NCBI RefSeq assembly: GCF_902712855.1
Contig: NZ_LR743507.1
Location: 730,001-794,000 of the forward strand
Length of the DNA: 64,000 bases
Source: Variovorax paradoxus
GTDB lineage: Bacteria > Pseudomonadota > Gammaproteobacteria > Burkholderiales > Burkholderiaceae_C
Direction: 5' to 3'
The notes under the pieces were generated by a model. That model was not told the DNA's origin, did not search any database, and saw nothing but the letters and a program-made list of their open reading frames with translations. A program made the translations under genes and the position numbers. Each line of letters begins with the position of its first letter. Position 1 is the stretch's first letter. Positions 1 to 9,393 of this stretch are shown piece by piece.

Positions 1-1030
<1,030 letters not shown>

Positions 1031-1153
1031 ACTTTGATCAGTCTGATCAAGGTGTTATGCCAAGTTGACGCATTCAAAATAATTCGCCAAAAGCTGATTC
1101 CAAACTCTATGAATTCGTTTGACTGATCACGTGATCAGCCAGACAACCCTTTA
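1031..1153 (+). other. 23S-5S spacer with two TGATCA palindromes
   Basis: This 23S-5S spacer has no gene and no tRNA that I can see. It contains TTGATCA-GTC-TGATCAA (1034-1050) and a perfect 16-bp palindrome CTGATCACGTGATCAG (1123-1138). The two may pair locally or with each other in the precursor RNA. Inference: they are rRNA processing stems. Restriction-type or protein-binding roles cannot be excluded. Confidence 0.5.
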
Positions 1154-1268
1154 TGCCTGATGACCATAGCGAGTTGGTACCACTCCTTCCCATCCCGAAC
1201 AGGACAGTGAAACGACTCAGCGCCGATGATAGTGCGGGTTCCCGTGTGAAAGTAGGTCATCGTCAGGC
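1154..1268 (+). rRNA. rrf: 5S ribosomal RNA
   Basis: The sequence is typical of a proteobacterial 5S rRNA. The 5' end TGCCTGATGACC pairs with the 3' end GGTCATCGTCAGGC, forming helix I and part of helix II. The conserved loop CCATCCCGAACAGG is present at about 1190-1203. Length is about 115 nt, as expected. It lies about 120 bp after 23S and just before the rrn terminator. Confidence 0.96.
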
Positions 1269-1279
1269 TCTTACAGCCC

Positions 1280-1314
1280 AAAAAACCCCAGTCAGCAATG
1301 ACTGGGGTTTTTTG
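1280..1314 (+). terminator. Rho-independent terminator of the rRNA operon
   Basis: The stem is AAACCCCAGTCA / TGACTGGGGTTT around a short GCAA loop, followed directly by a T-run (TTTTTTGCTTTT). It begins about 12 bp after the 5S gene and points in the + direction, so it ends the rrn transcript. The A-run on the left makes it potentially bidirectional. Confidence 0.93.
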
Positions 1315-1461
1315 CTTTTGCGTCAGAAATCGCACAGCCAAGCAGCCCGGCCCGAAATCAACCAGAGATTGGGAGCGCGTAGCGCTTCAGCTCGCGCTCA
1401 AAATAGAAATGAGCTCGATCATGAAACCGGGGAGTGCAAAAGCACAGATTTAAAAAGCCAA

Positions 1462-1498
1462 CAAAAAAGCCCGATGGACATCCATCGGGCTCTTTCGT
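1462..1498 (-). terminator. Rho-independent terminator of pckG
   Basis: Read on the minus strand, the hairpin AGCCCGATGGA-TG-TCCATCGGGCT ends in a T-run (TTTTTTG). It begins about 25 bp after the pckG stop codon. The stem is long and perfect. The intervening stretch 1315-1461 between the two convergent terminators shows no gene or other signal. Confidence 0.9.
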
Positions 1499-1520
1499 TC
1501 AGCGCGACAGCGCTGATTAA

Positions 1521-3392
1521 TCAGGCTGCCAACCGCTGCTCGATTGCAGCCTTTGTTTCCGGCAACTCTTTCGGCAGATGGTGCTCCAGCTGCTTGAACA
1601 GTTCGGAATGCAGCTTCAACTCAGCTTCCCATGCAGCTTTGTCGATGCTGGTCACGGTGGCGAACTGCTCCGCGCTGAAATTCAGGCCAGTCCAATTCAG
1701 GTCTTCGTAGCGCGGGCTTACACCAGTGATGTGCTCCACACCTTCGGTCTTGTTGCCTTCGACGCGATCGATCATCCACTTCAGGACGCGCATGTTCTCG
1801 CCGTAACCTGGCCAAACGAACTTGCCGTCCGCGCCCTTGCGGAACCAGTTCGTCGTGTAAATCTTCGGCAACTTGGCGCCCGAGGCCTCGAGCTTCTTGC
1901 CCAGATCGAGCCAATGCTGGAAGTAATCGCTCATGTTGTAGCCCATGAACGGCAGCATTGCGAACGGATCGCGGCGAACGATGCCTTGTTGGCCCGCTGC
2001 GGCAGCGGTGGTCTCGGAACCCATGGTCGCCGCCATGTAGACGCCTTCGATCCAGTTGCGGGCCTCGGTCACGAGGGGCACGGTCGTCGAACGGCGGCCG
2101 CCGAAAATGAACGCGTCGATGGTCACGCCCTTCGGGTCGTCCCATGCTTCATCGAGTGCCGGGTTGTTGGTGGCAGCCACGGTGAAGCGAGCGTTCGGAT
2201 GTGCGGCCTTGGCACCCGTCTCCTTCGCGATCTGCGGCGTCCAGTCCTTGCCCTGCCAGTCAATCAGGTGCGCCGGCAGCGCCTTGCCGGGTGCGTCCTG
2301 TTCTATGCCTTCCCACCACACATCGCCGTCGTCCGTCAGCGCGACGTTGGTGAAGATCACGCCGTCGTCAAGGCTGCGCATGCAGTTCGGATTGGTGAGC
2401 ATATTGGTGCCGGGAGCGACGCCAAAATAACCTGCCTCGGGATTGATTGCGCGCAGCGAGCCATCGGCCTGCGGCTTGATCCAGGCAATGTCGTCACCGA
2501 TGGTCGTGACCTTCCAACCCTCGAAGCCTGCCGGCGGCACGAGCATCGAGAAGTTGGTCTTGCCGCAAGCGCTGGGGAAGGCTGCGGCCACGTGGTACTT
2601 TTTGCCTTCGGGATTGGTCACGCCAAGAATGAGCATGTGCTCGGCCAGCCATCCTTCGTCGCGGCCCATGTTCGAGGCGATACGCAGCGCAAAGCACTTC
2701 TTGCCAAGCAGCGCATTGCCGCCATAGCCCGAGCCGTAGCTCCAGATCTCGCGCGTCTCGGGGTAGTGAACGATGTACTTGGTCTTGTTGCAGGGCCAGG
2801 ACACATCCTTCTGTCCCGCTTCGAGCGGCGCGCCCACGGTGTGAACGCACGGCACGAATTCGCCGTCGGTTCCCAGCACGTCGTATACGGCCTTGCCCAT
2901 GCGGGTCATGATGCGCATGTTGACGGCCACATAGGGCGAATCCGACAGCTCGATGCCGATGTGCGCAATGGGCGAGCCCAATGGCCCCATGCTGAAGGGG
3001 ACGACGTACATCGTGCGGCCCTTCATGCAGCCATCGAACAGCGGCTGCAGGGTTGCGCGCATTTCGGCTGGCGCCATCCAGTTGTTGGTCGGGCCTGCGT
3101 TTTCCTTCTTCTCGGAGCAGATGTAGGTGCGGTCTTCGACACGCGCGACGTCACTCGGATCCGACACCGCGAGGAACGAGTTGGGCCGCTTGGCCTGGTT
3201 GAGCTTCCTGAAGGTGCCCGCGTCCACCAGTTGCTGGCAGAGACGGTCGTACTCTTCCTTGCTTCCGTCGCACCAGTGAATGGCCTCCGGCTTGCACAGG
3301 GCGGCCATGTCGGCCACCCAGGCGATCAGTTTCGCGTTCTTGACGTATGAGGGCGCCTGGATATTGAGGCCCTTCATCGTGGGTGCGTTCAT
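1521..3392 (-). CDS. pckG: Phosphoenolpyruvate carboxykinase (GTP)
   Basis: The enzyme converts oxaloacetate and GTP to phosphoenolpyruvate, GDP and CO2, the first committed step of gluconeogenesis in the cytoplasm. The protein is 623 residues, the usual length for the GTP-dependent family, which is unrelated in length and motif to the ATP type. The kinase-1 loop PSACGKTNFSML lies near residues 272-283, and the metal/nucleotide region FGGRRSTTVPLV is also intact. I chose ATG at 3392 (MNAPTMKGLN) because AGGAGA sits 8-13 bases upstream. A longer frame to 3440 has no ribosome site and adds a poorly conserved leader. The gene is monocistronic with its own terminator, convergent to the rRNA operon. 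Confidence 0.96.
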   Translation of the reverse strand: MNAPTMKGLNIQAPSYVKNAKLIAWVADMAALCKPEAIHWCDGSKEEYDRLCQQLVDAGTFRKLNQAKRPNSFLAVSDPSDVARVEDRTYICSEKKENAGPTNNWMAPAEMRATLQPLFDGCMKGRTMYVVPFSMGPLGSPIAHIGIELSDSPYVAVNMRIMTRMGKAVYDVLGTDGEFVPCVHTVGAPLEAGQKDVSWPCNKTKYIVHYPETREIWSYGSGYGGNALLGKKCFALRIASNMGRDEGWLAEHMLILGVTNPEGKKYHVAAAFPSACGKTNFSMLVPPAGFEGWKVTTIGDDIAWIKPQADGSLRAINPEAGYFGVAPGTNMLTNPNCMRSLDDGVIFTNVALTDDGDVWWEGIEQDAPGKALPAHLIDWQGKDWTPQIAKETGAKAAHPNARFTVAATNNPALDEAWDDPKGVTIDAFIFGGRRSTTVPLVTEARNWIEGVYMAATMGSETTAAAAGQQGIVRRDPFAMLPFMGYNMSDYFQHWLDLGKKLEASGAKLPKIYTTNWFRKGADGKFVWPGYGENMRVLKWMIDRVEGNKTEGVEHITGVSPRYEDLNWTGLNFSAEQFATVTSIDKAAWEAELKLHSELFKQLEHHLPKELPETKAAIEQRLAA

Positions 3393-3549
3393 CGAGAAAT
3401 CTCCTAAGTTGAAAAATCGTCTTTCCGAACGGGACGCCATGCCAACTCAGGCACGGAGGTCCGTTTGAGAAAACGTTTCGCTTCGGGAGATTGAGTCAAC
3501 GCGGGCCGCACTGCCCGCGGACAAAGCCGCCAACGACTGTCAGCGAGCG

Positions 3550-3702
3550 TCAGGCCATATAGACCGCGATCGATGCCAGCAGCAGCATCAGCACGCCACC
3601 GGCCAGCGGAAGCACCAGTGGCATCAGGTGCACGACCGACTCGACGGCGTCTTTTTCGACAGCAGCGCCGTGGCTCGGCTCGACGGGAGTAGGGTTGGAC
3701 AT
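3550..3702 (-). CDS. Small single-pass membrane protein, unknown function
   Basis: This short frame encodes 50 residues beginning MSNPTPVEPSHGAAVEKD. A polar N-terminal half is followed by one strongly hydrophobic segment (about residues 24-48, LMPLVLPLAGGVLMLLLASI) ending almost at the C-terminus. That gives a tail-anchored or N-in single transmembrane topology. Codon use follows the high-GC third-position pattern of its neighbours, which supports real coding. It lies between pckG and the threonine dehydratase on the same strand, about 157 bp before pckG. I do not recognise a family. A gene this small could be missed or be spurious. Confidence 0.6.
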   Translation of the reverse strand: MSNPTPVEPSHGAAVEKDAVESVVHLMPLVLPLAGGVLMLLLASIAVYMA

Positions 3703-3753
3703 CGGGTTGTACCTCGATCACACAAATTGACGGATTGCGGCCATTTTACCGGC

Positions 3754-3805
3754 GGGTAGCCTTCGGCCGGTCTAGGGGGTTGCGAGCCCCTCAGGCAGGC
3801 TACCC
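3754..3805. repeat. Nested inverted repeat between two minus-strand genes
   Basis: GGGTAGCC (3754-3761) pairs with GGCTACCC (3798-3805). An inner AGGGG / CCCCT arm lies inside it, so the segment can fold as one hairpin on either strand. It lies downstream of the threonine dehydratase stop and upstream of the small membrane protein. No T-run follows on either side, so a classical terminator is not supported. A role in 3'-end protection is possible. Confidence 0.5.
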
Positions 3806-3822
3806 GGGATTGGATTCGCCGC

Positions 3823-5022
3823 TCAATGCTGCTCCTCGGCTTCGAAGCCGGCGTCGCGCAATGCAACCAGCACGCTGGCCAGATGCGCCCGGCCCCGGGT
3901 CTGCAGCACGAGCTCGATGTCGACGTTCTGCGCGGCGAGCATGGTGAAGGCTCGCTGGTGGTGGACTTCGTCGACGTTAGCGCCCGCTTCCGCCACAGTT
4001 GCCGTGATGTGGGCCAACGAGCCCGGCACATCGCGCGCGCTCACCCGCACGCGAGCCAGGCGGCCGGCTCGCACCATGCCGCGTTCGATGATGGCCGCGA
4101 GCAGCAGCGGATCGATGTTGCCGCCCGACAGCACCAGGCCCACGCGCTTGCCCTTGAACCGCTCCGGATGCCGGATCAGCGCCGCCAGCCCCGCAGCGCC
4201 CGCACCTTCCACCAGCGTCTTCTCGATTTCCAGCAGCATCAGCACGCCTTGCTCGATGTCGCCCTCGTCCACGAGCAAAAGGTCGTCGACCTTGCTCGCG
4301 ATGATCTCCTGGGTGAGCACGCCAGGCGTGCCCACGGCGATCCCTTCGGCGATCGTGCTCTTGCCCTGCGCATGTTGCGTACCCTTCACGGCATTCACCA
4401 TCGCCGGAAAGCGCGTGGTCTGCACCCCGACGATCTCCAGGCCGGGTCTGCGCTCTCGCGCGGCCACTGCCATGCCGGCGATCAGCCCGCCGCCGCCAAC
4501 TGCCACGACCAGGGTGTCGAGGTCGGGGACCGCGTCGAGCATCTCGAGCGCCACCGTGCCCTGGCCCGCGATGATGGCCTCGTCGTCGTAGGGATGCACG
4601 AAGGTCAGTCCCTCACGTTCGGCCAGTTCCAGCGCGTGCGCGCGGGCCGCGTCGAGGGTGTCGCCGTGCAGCACGACTTCGGCGCCGAAGCCGCGCGTGC
4701 GTTCGATCTTCACGCCGGGCGTGAAGCGCGGCATCACGATCAATGCGCGCAAGCCCAGCCGCTGGGCGTGATAGGCCACACCCTGCGCATGGTTGCCGGC
4801 AGACATGGCGATCACTCCGCGTGTACCGTTCTCCGACAGGTCGACCAGCTTGTTGCACGCCCCTCGTTCCTTGAAGGAGGATGTGAACTGCAGGTTCTCG
4901 AATTTCAGGAAAACCTGTGCGCCGACGATCTCCGACAGAGTGCGCGACTCCACGCAGGGCGTATTGAGCACCTGGCCTTGCAGGCGCGCCGCGGCGCGCT
5001 CGATTTCTTGGATTCCGACCAT
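3823..5022 (-). CDS. Threonine ammonia-lyase (dehydratase) with C-terminal ACT domain
   Basis: This PLP enzyme deaminates L-threonine to 2-oxobutanoate and ammonia. The 399 residues hold a fold-type II PLP domain, with the Schiff-base lysine in SSFKERGA near residue 50 and the phosphate-binding glycine loop GGGGLIAG. A single ACT domain occupies the C-terminal 75 residues (starting about VRVSARDVPGSLAHI). One ACT domain and about 400 residues match the short catabolic or CM-type threonine dehydratase rather than the 500-residue biosynthetic IlvA with two regulatory repeats. Start ATG 5022 (MVGIQEIE) is chosen by family fit; ATG 5031 is an alternative, and neither has a clear ribosome site. 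It is divergent from the AAA ATPase. Confidence 0.88.
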   Translation of the reverse strand: MVGIQEIERAAARLQGQVLNTPCVESRTLSEIVGAQVFLKFENLQFTSSFKERGACNKLVDLSENGTRGVIAMSAGNHAQGVAYHAQRLGLRALIVMPRFTPGVKIERTRGFGAEVVLHGDTLDAARAHALELAEREGLTFVHPYDDEAIIAGQGTVALEMLDAVPDLDTLVVAVGGGGLIAGMAVAARERRPGLEIVGVQTTRFPAMVNAVKGTQHAQGKSTIAEGIAVGTPGVLTQEIIASKVDDLLLVDEGDIEQGVLMLLEIEKTLVEGAGAAGLAALIRHPERFKGKRVGLVLSGGNIDPLLLAAIIERGMVRAGRLARVRVSARDVPGSLAHITATVAEAGANVDEVHHQRAFTMLAAQNVDIELVLQTRGRAHLASVLVALRDAGFEAEEQH

Positions 5023-5137
5023 GGCGCGCATTGTGGCTGGAATCGCACCATCAGGGTTTTTACCGTTTGCGAGTCTTCCCGAACCCAAAAGTCTGCGTTA
5101 TGGTCTCTCAGATATTTTCCTCGTTGGAGGTTGGCTG

Positions 5138-7465
5138 ATGGTCAAGCGTGCGGGTGTCGATGTCGTGGCTGCTGCGGTACGCGGGCAGGCATTGACGTCG
5201 CCTGGACTCAAGGAGGCACCGGTGCTGGAGCTGATGTGCTCCCACTTCGTGCTGACGCTTGCCGCCAAGCAGGGGCCACGCTTCAACGTGCGGCGCGACA
5301 TCAACGGACTGCTGTCGCTCACTGGCCGTCACCTGGTGTGGCCTGCGGCAGTGCTGCATCGGCTGCGCGAGTTCCTCGGACGTCGCTGCGCCGGCAACGA
5401 AGCGTGGAAGGGCGTCGAGAACTTCGACGGTCGCACGCTGCTGGAGCGCCACGGCGTGTGGCGCGGCCCGTACGAGGAAGGCACGCTCTTCTTCTATCTC
5501 GACGAATACGCGAAGGACCAGCCGAAGGACCTGCTCTCTGTGCTGGCCGTCACGCGCGACTGGCTCACGCATGCGCTGCGCAAGCAGTCGACGTTGGTCG
5601 AGAAGAACATCGATGCGCTCGCGGGCCTGCTGCAGCTCAACAAGGCCGAGCGTGCGCTGCTGCTGTACGGCACGCTCGCTCGTTACCAGCGCGACCTGCG
5701 TTCGCTGCTCGTCGAGTTCAAGGTCAACAACGCGCCCGAGGCCTATGCGGCCATCGCCGACATCGCGGGCGTGAATGCGAGCGAAGTGGGCGAAGCCCTG
5801 CGCGCCGGTTCGCGGCTCGAGCGCATCGGCCTCGTCGAGAACCTCATCTCCGAGCACAACATCACCGACCTTGCCGACCTCATGAAGGTCAGCGAAAAGC
5901 TGCCGCCGGTGCTCATGCGCGAGTACCGCGACCACAACGAACTGATGGCCGTGTTCACGCGGCCCTCCGCCAAGAGTTCGCTCACGCCGCACGACTTCTC
6001 CTTCGTGCAGGAAGACGCGCAGATGCTCGTCACGCTGCTGCGCGCCGCGGTGGCGCGCAAGGAGCCCGGCGTCAACGTGCTGCTCTACGGGCCGCCCGGC
6101 ACGGGCAAGACCGAACTTGCGAAGGTGGTCGCGCAGGCCGCAGGGCTCGAGCTCTTCGAAGTCGAATACGCCGACCGCGATGGCAATTCGCTGAGCGGTC
6201 GCGACCGCTACCGCTCGCTGCAGATCGCGCAGGTGTTCCTCAAGGGCAGCGCCCAGGCCGCGCTGCTGTTCGACGAGGTCGAGGACGTGTTCCCGCCCAT
6301 CAGCACCGAGGCCGCGCAGTTCATGGCGCGCGCCGAGCAGATCCCCGCGCCCACCAGCGGCAGCGTGAGCGGCAAGGCCTGGGTCAACCAGATCCTCGAG
6401 GCCAACCCCGTGCCCACGCTGTGGGTCACCAACCGCATCGAACAGATCGACCCGGCCTTCCGCCGCCGCTTCGCCTACCACCTCGAGCTCAAGTCGCCGC
6501 CGCCCGGCGCGCGCGAGCAGCTGGTGAAGAAGACGCTTGAAGGTGTCGTCGTTTCCGAGGCCTTCACCGCCAAGCTGGCCGAGCGCAAGGGCCTCACGCC
6601 TGCGCAGATCCGCACGGCGGTGCGCTTCGCGGGCCTGGCCAGAACCGACGACGCCTCGGTCGAAGCGCTCATCGAGCGCCAGCTGCGCAATGCCGACATG
6701 GCGCTCGGCACGCTCGACCGCGGCCGCGGCGAGCGGCGCAGCGTCACCACCTACGACCTCGACATGCTCAACGTCGAGACCCGCTTCGAGATTCCGCGCG
6801 TCGTCGAGGCGCTGAAGGCTCGCGGCCACGGCACCCTGTGCTTCTACGGCGCGCCGGGCACCGGCAAGACCGCGCTGGCCGAGCACATCGCCAAGGCCAT
6901 CGGCCGGCCGCTCATCATCAAGCAGGCCAGCGATCTCATGAGCAAGTACGTCGGCGAGACCGAGCAGAACATGGCCGGCATGTTCCGCGAGGCCGAGGGC
7001 GAGAAGGCCGTGCTGCTGCTCGACGAGGCCGACAGCTTCCTGCAGGACCGCCGCGGCGCGCAACGCACCTACGAAGTCACCGAGGTCAATGAGATGCTGC
7101 AAGGCATGGAGCGCTTCAACGGCGTGTTCGTCTGCACCACCAACCTGCTCGACCGGCTCGACCAGGCGGCGCTGAGACGCTTCACCTTCAAGATCAAGTT
7201 CATGCCGCTCACGCCGGCGCAGCGCGAGCGCATGTTCGTCACCGAGGCGCTTTCGGGCGACGTTGCGCTCATGACCGTCGCCCTGCGCACGCGGCTCGCG
7301 CAGCTGACGCAGCTGTGCCCGGGAGATTTCGCTGCCGTGAAACGGCAGACCGATATCCTGGCGACCGAATTCACGGCGGCCGAGTTTCTGGACCAGCTCG
7401 AGGCCGAGCACCGCATCAAGCCCGAGGTACGCGAATCGCGCGGCATGGGCTTCCTGCCGTCGTAG
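5138..7465 (+). CDS. AAA+ ATPase with two ATPase modules
   Basis: The 775-residue protein has an N-terminal helical region of about 300 residues without recognisable motifs, then two AAA+ modules. Module 1 has Walker A GPPGTGKTEL near 316-325 and Walker B LLFDEVED near 375-382. Module 2 has GAPGTGKTAL near 570-579 and VLLLDEAD near 625-632, followed by sensor-type TTNLLDRLD. Module 2 resembles the classic AAA (SpoVK/FtsH-like) core, while module 1 has E-V-E-D in place of the usual DEAD-like box. Start ATG 5138 has GGAGG 7 bases upstream. Substrate is unknown; such proteins remodel or unfold protein complexes. No operon partner is apparent. Confidence 0.82.
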   Translation: MVKRAGVDVVAAAVRGQALTSPGLKEAPVLELMCSHFVLTLAAKQGPRFNVRRDINGLLSLTGRHLVWPAAVLHRLREFLGRRCAGNEAWKGVENFDGRTLLERHGVWRGPYEEGTLFFYLDEYAKDQPKDLLSVLAVTRDWLTHALRKQSTLVEKNIDALAGLLQLNKAERALLLYGTLARYQRDLRSLLVEFKVNNAPEAYAAIADIAGVNASEVGEALRAGSRLERIGLVENLISEHNITDLADLMKVSEKLPPVLMREYRDHNELMAVFTRPSAKSSLTPHDFSFVQEDAQMLVTLLRAAVARKEPGVNVLLYGPPGTGKTELAKVVAQAAGLELFEVEYADRDGNSLSGRDRYRSLQIAQVFLKGSAQAALLFDEVEDVFPPISTEAAQFMARAEQIPAPTSGSVSGKAWVNQILEANPVPTLWVTNRIEQIDPAFRRRFAYHLELKSPPPGAREQLVKKTLEGVVVSEAFTAKLAERKGLTPAQIRTAVRFAGLARTDDASVEALIERQLRNADMALGTLDRGRGERRSVTTYDLDMLNVETRFEIPRVVEALKARGHGTLCFYGAPGTGKTALAEHIAKAIGRPLIIKQASDLMSKYVGETEQNMAGMFREAEGEKAVLLLDEADSFLQDRRGAQRTYEVTEVNEMLQGMERFNGVFVCTTNLLDRLDQAALRRFTFKIKFMPLTPAQRERMFVTEALSGDVALMTVALRTRLAQLTQLCPGDFAAVKRQTDILATEFTAAEFLDQLEAEHRIKPEVRESRGMGFLPS

Positions 7466-7604
7466 AGCACACAAACAAGAAGACAGCGCGCAGAGCGCAC
7501 GAACAGACAGCGGGTGTGATTCCCGGGAGCGCATCGCGAACCGCCTGTCAGCCGGCTCCGCGAAGCGGAACACCGTCCGCCACTGCGGGCACGAGGAGGA
7601 GCAA

Positions 7605-9226
7605 ATGGACTTTCGCAGGGTCGACGTGCGGCGGTTGCCGCGTTCGTGTGCCAAGGTTGCCGGCGCGGCGCTCGCGCTGACGTTGCTGCTGTCAGGGTGC
7701 GGCGGTGGTGGGGGCGGAGGCGGCGGTGGCGGCCTGCCGGTCGGACTCCTCCGGTCACCACGCCACCTCCTGCCGCCGGCAACGGCACCGACGTCCCGGC
7801 CGGCAACGGCATCGTCGCCTCGTCGACGGTGGCGTCTCTTTGCGCCGCCCCGCGCGGGGGCGTCAACCCCGCGACCAACACGGCCTACCCGGATCGCGCC
7901 GGCTCGCTCGACAACGAGAAGAGCTGGGTTCGCAGTTGGATCGACGAAACCTATCTCTGGTACGGCGAGGTGCCCACCACGCTCAAGGCCAGCGACTACG
8001 CAACGCCAATCGCCTGGTTCAACGTGCTCAAGACGCCGGTCACCACGCCCTCGGGTCGCGCCAAGGACCGATTCCACTTCACCTACGACACCGAGGTGTA
8101 CCGCCAGCTGTCGCAAGGCGGCGTGTCGGCCGGCTACGGCATGGAGACCGCGTCCATACGCAGCTCGCCTCCGCGCGACATTCGCATCGCCTACGTCGAG
8201 CCGAACTCGCCCGCAGCCAGCGCAGGCCTGGCGCGCGGCGCGAAGATCCTCACGATCGACGGCGTCGATGTCGTGAGCGCCGCCGGCAGCGCCAACGTCA
8301 ACGCGATCAACAACGCGCTGTCGCCCAAGGCCGTCGGCGAGTCGCACAGCTTCACCTTCGACGTCGGCGGCACCGTGCAGCTTGAGGCGGCGAACGTCAC
8401 GAGTACGCCGGTGCAGAACGTGCGGATCCTCACCGCCGGCAGTGCGCGTGTGGGCTACCTGCTGTTCAACGAGCACATCACCACCTCCGAGGCGCTGCTG
8501 GTCAATGCCGTGAACACCTTCAAGCAGGGCGCCGGCATCGACGACCTCGTGCTCGACATGCGCTACAACGGTGGGGGCCAGCTGCTCATCGCGAGCCGGC
8601 TGGCCTACATGATCTCCTCGCCGGCGGTGACGGGCGGCAAGGTGTTCGAGCAGCTTGTCTTCAACGACAAGAACCCGTTCCGACAGACGGTGGCGCAGAC
8701 CCTCACGCCGTTCACCGCGACCAGCCGTTCGGGCCAGCCGCTGCCTACCCTGGGGCTCTCGCGCGTCACCGTGCTCACCGGCCCCGACACCTGCTCTGCA
8801 AGCGAATCGGTCATCAACAGCCTGCGCGGCGTGGGCGTCACGGTCAACCTGGTCGGCGGCACCACCTGCGGCAAGCCCTACGGCTTCATTCCGCAGGACA
8901 ACTGCGGCACCACTTACTTCGCGATCCAGTTCAAGGGCGCGAACCAGCAGGGCTACGGCGACTACAGCGACGGCTTTGCGCCGACCTGCACCGTGGCCGA
9001 CGACTTCGGCCACCCGCTCGGCGACGCCGGGGAGGCCCGTCTGGCGGCGGCACTCACGCTGCGCAGCACGGGCGCCTGTCCGGCCGGATCGACCAAGGCC
9101 ACGGCCGCCCGCCTGGGCCTGGACAAGCTGCAGGACAGCACCCCCGAGACCGAATCGCCCTACCTCACCAACCGCTCGCCGCTGCGCGAGAACCGGCTGC
9201 TCGAGCCTGTGTCGGACCCCGGCTGA
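7605..9226 (+). CDS. S41-family (C-terminal processing) peptidase lipoprotein, frameshifted in its poly-glycine linker
   Basis: The start at 7605 (GAGGAGG ribosome site) encodes a lipoprotein signal with lipobox LLSGC, followed by a run of glycines. Near 7725-7740 the reading frame must move by one base to continue into a long frame ending at 9226. That frame holds a PDZ domain (GYGMETA...VEPNSPAASAGLARGAKILTIDGVDV) and an S41 serine protease core. The likely nucleophile is in TCSASESV, and the general-base lysine is in GGTTCGKPYG. As read, one base is missing around GGCGGCCTGCC. Either this is an assembly or homopolymer error, or the gene is broken, since no good start exists for the downstream frame alone. 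The expected product is an outer-membrane or periplasmic protease of about 540 residues. Confidence 0.8.
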
Positions 9227-9304
9227 GTCCTTTTTCCCGACGCGAAAACCCCTAGGCTGCAGCGCTTGCAGCCGTTGCCGATCGCGCCGTAGAGTGGGTT
9301 AAAC

Positions 9305-9326
9305 GTTTGCGCAAACCTTTGCGCAA
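9305..9326. promoter_or_regulatory. Candidate LacI/PurR-type operator upstream of the nucleoside hydrolase
   Basis: GTTTGCGCAAAC (9305-9316) is a perfect 12-bp palindrome, followed by a second palindrome TTGCGCAA (9319-9326). Central CG with flanking GCAAA/TTTGC half-sites is typical of LacI-family operators such as those of purine or nucleoside regulators. It lies 68-89 bp before the start codon at 9394. No regulator gene is adjacent. Confidence 0.4.
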
Positions 9327-9393
9327 TGTTTAGATCCACACCGACCCTGATTGAAGGCCGGTGAGAACCCACCTCTATCTTCAGGAGAAGCAG

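Noticed and set aside
1031..1153. tRNA gene between 23S and 5S
   Set aside because: No T-loop (GGTTCGAAT-like) or acceptor stem with CCA is present.
1153..1710. 185-codon frame covering the 5S gene and both terminators
   Set aside because: It overlaps 5S rRNA, two rho-independent terminators and the end of pckG, and has no protein similarity.
3404..3721. 105-codon minus-strand frame upstream of pckG
   Set aside because: Its composition is Arg-rich, it lacks a ribosome site and overlaps the pckG ribosome site region. The 50-codon frame at 3550-3702 is the better candidate.
5108..9013. 1301-codon open frame on the minus strand, antisense to the AAA ATPase and S41 genes
   Set aside because: It is a shadow of high-GC coding sequence on the other strand. 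It crosses two genes and an intergenic gap, its composition is Arg/Ala/Gly/His-rich, and it has no domain motif.
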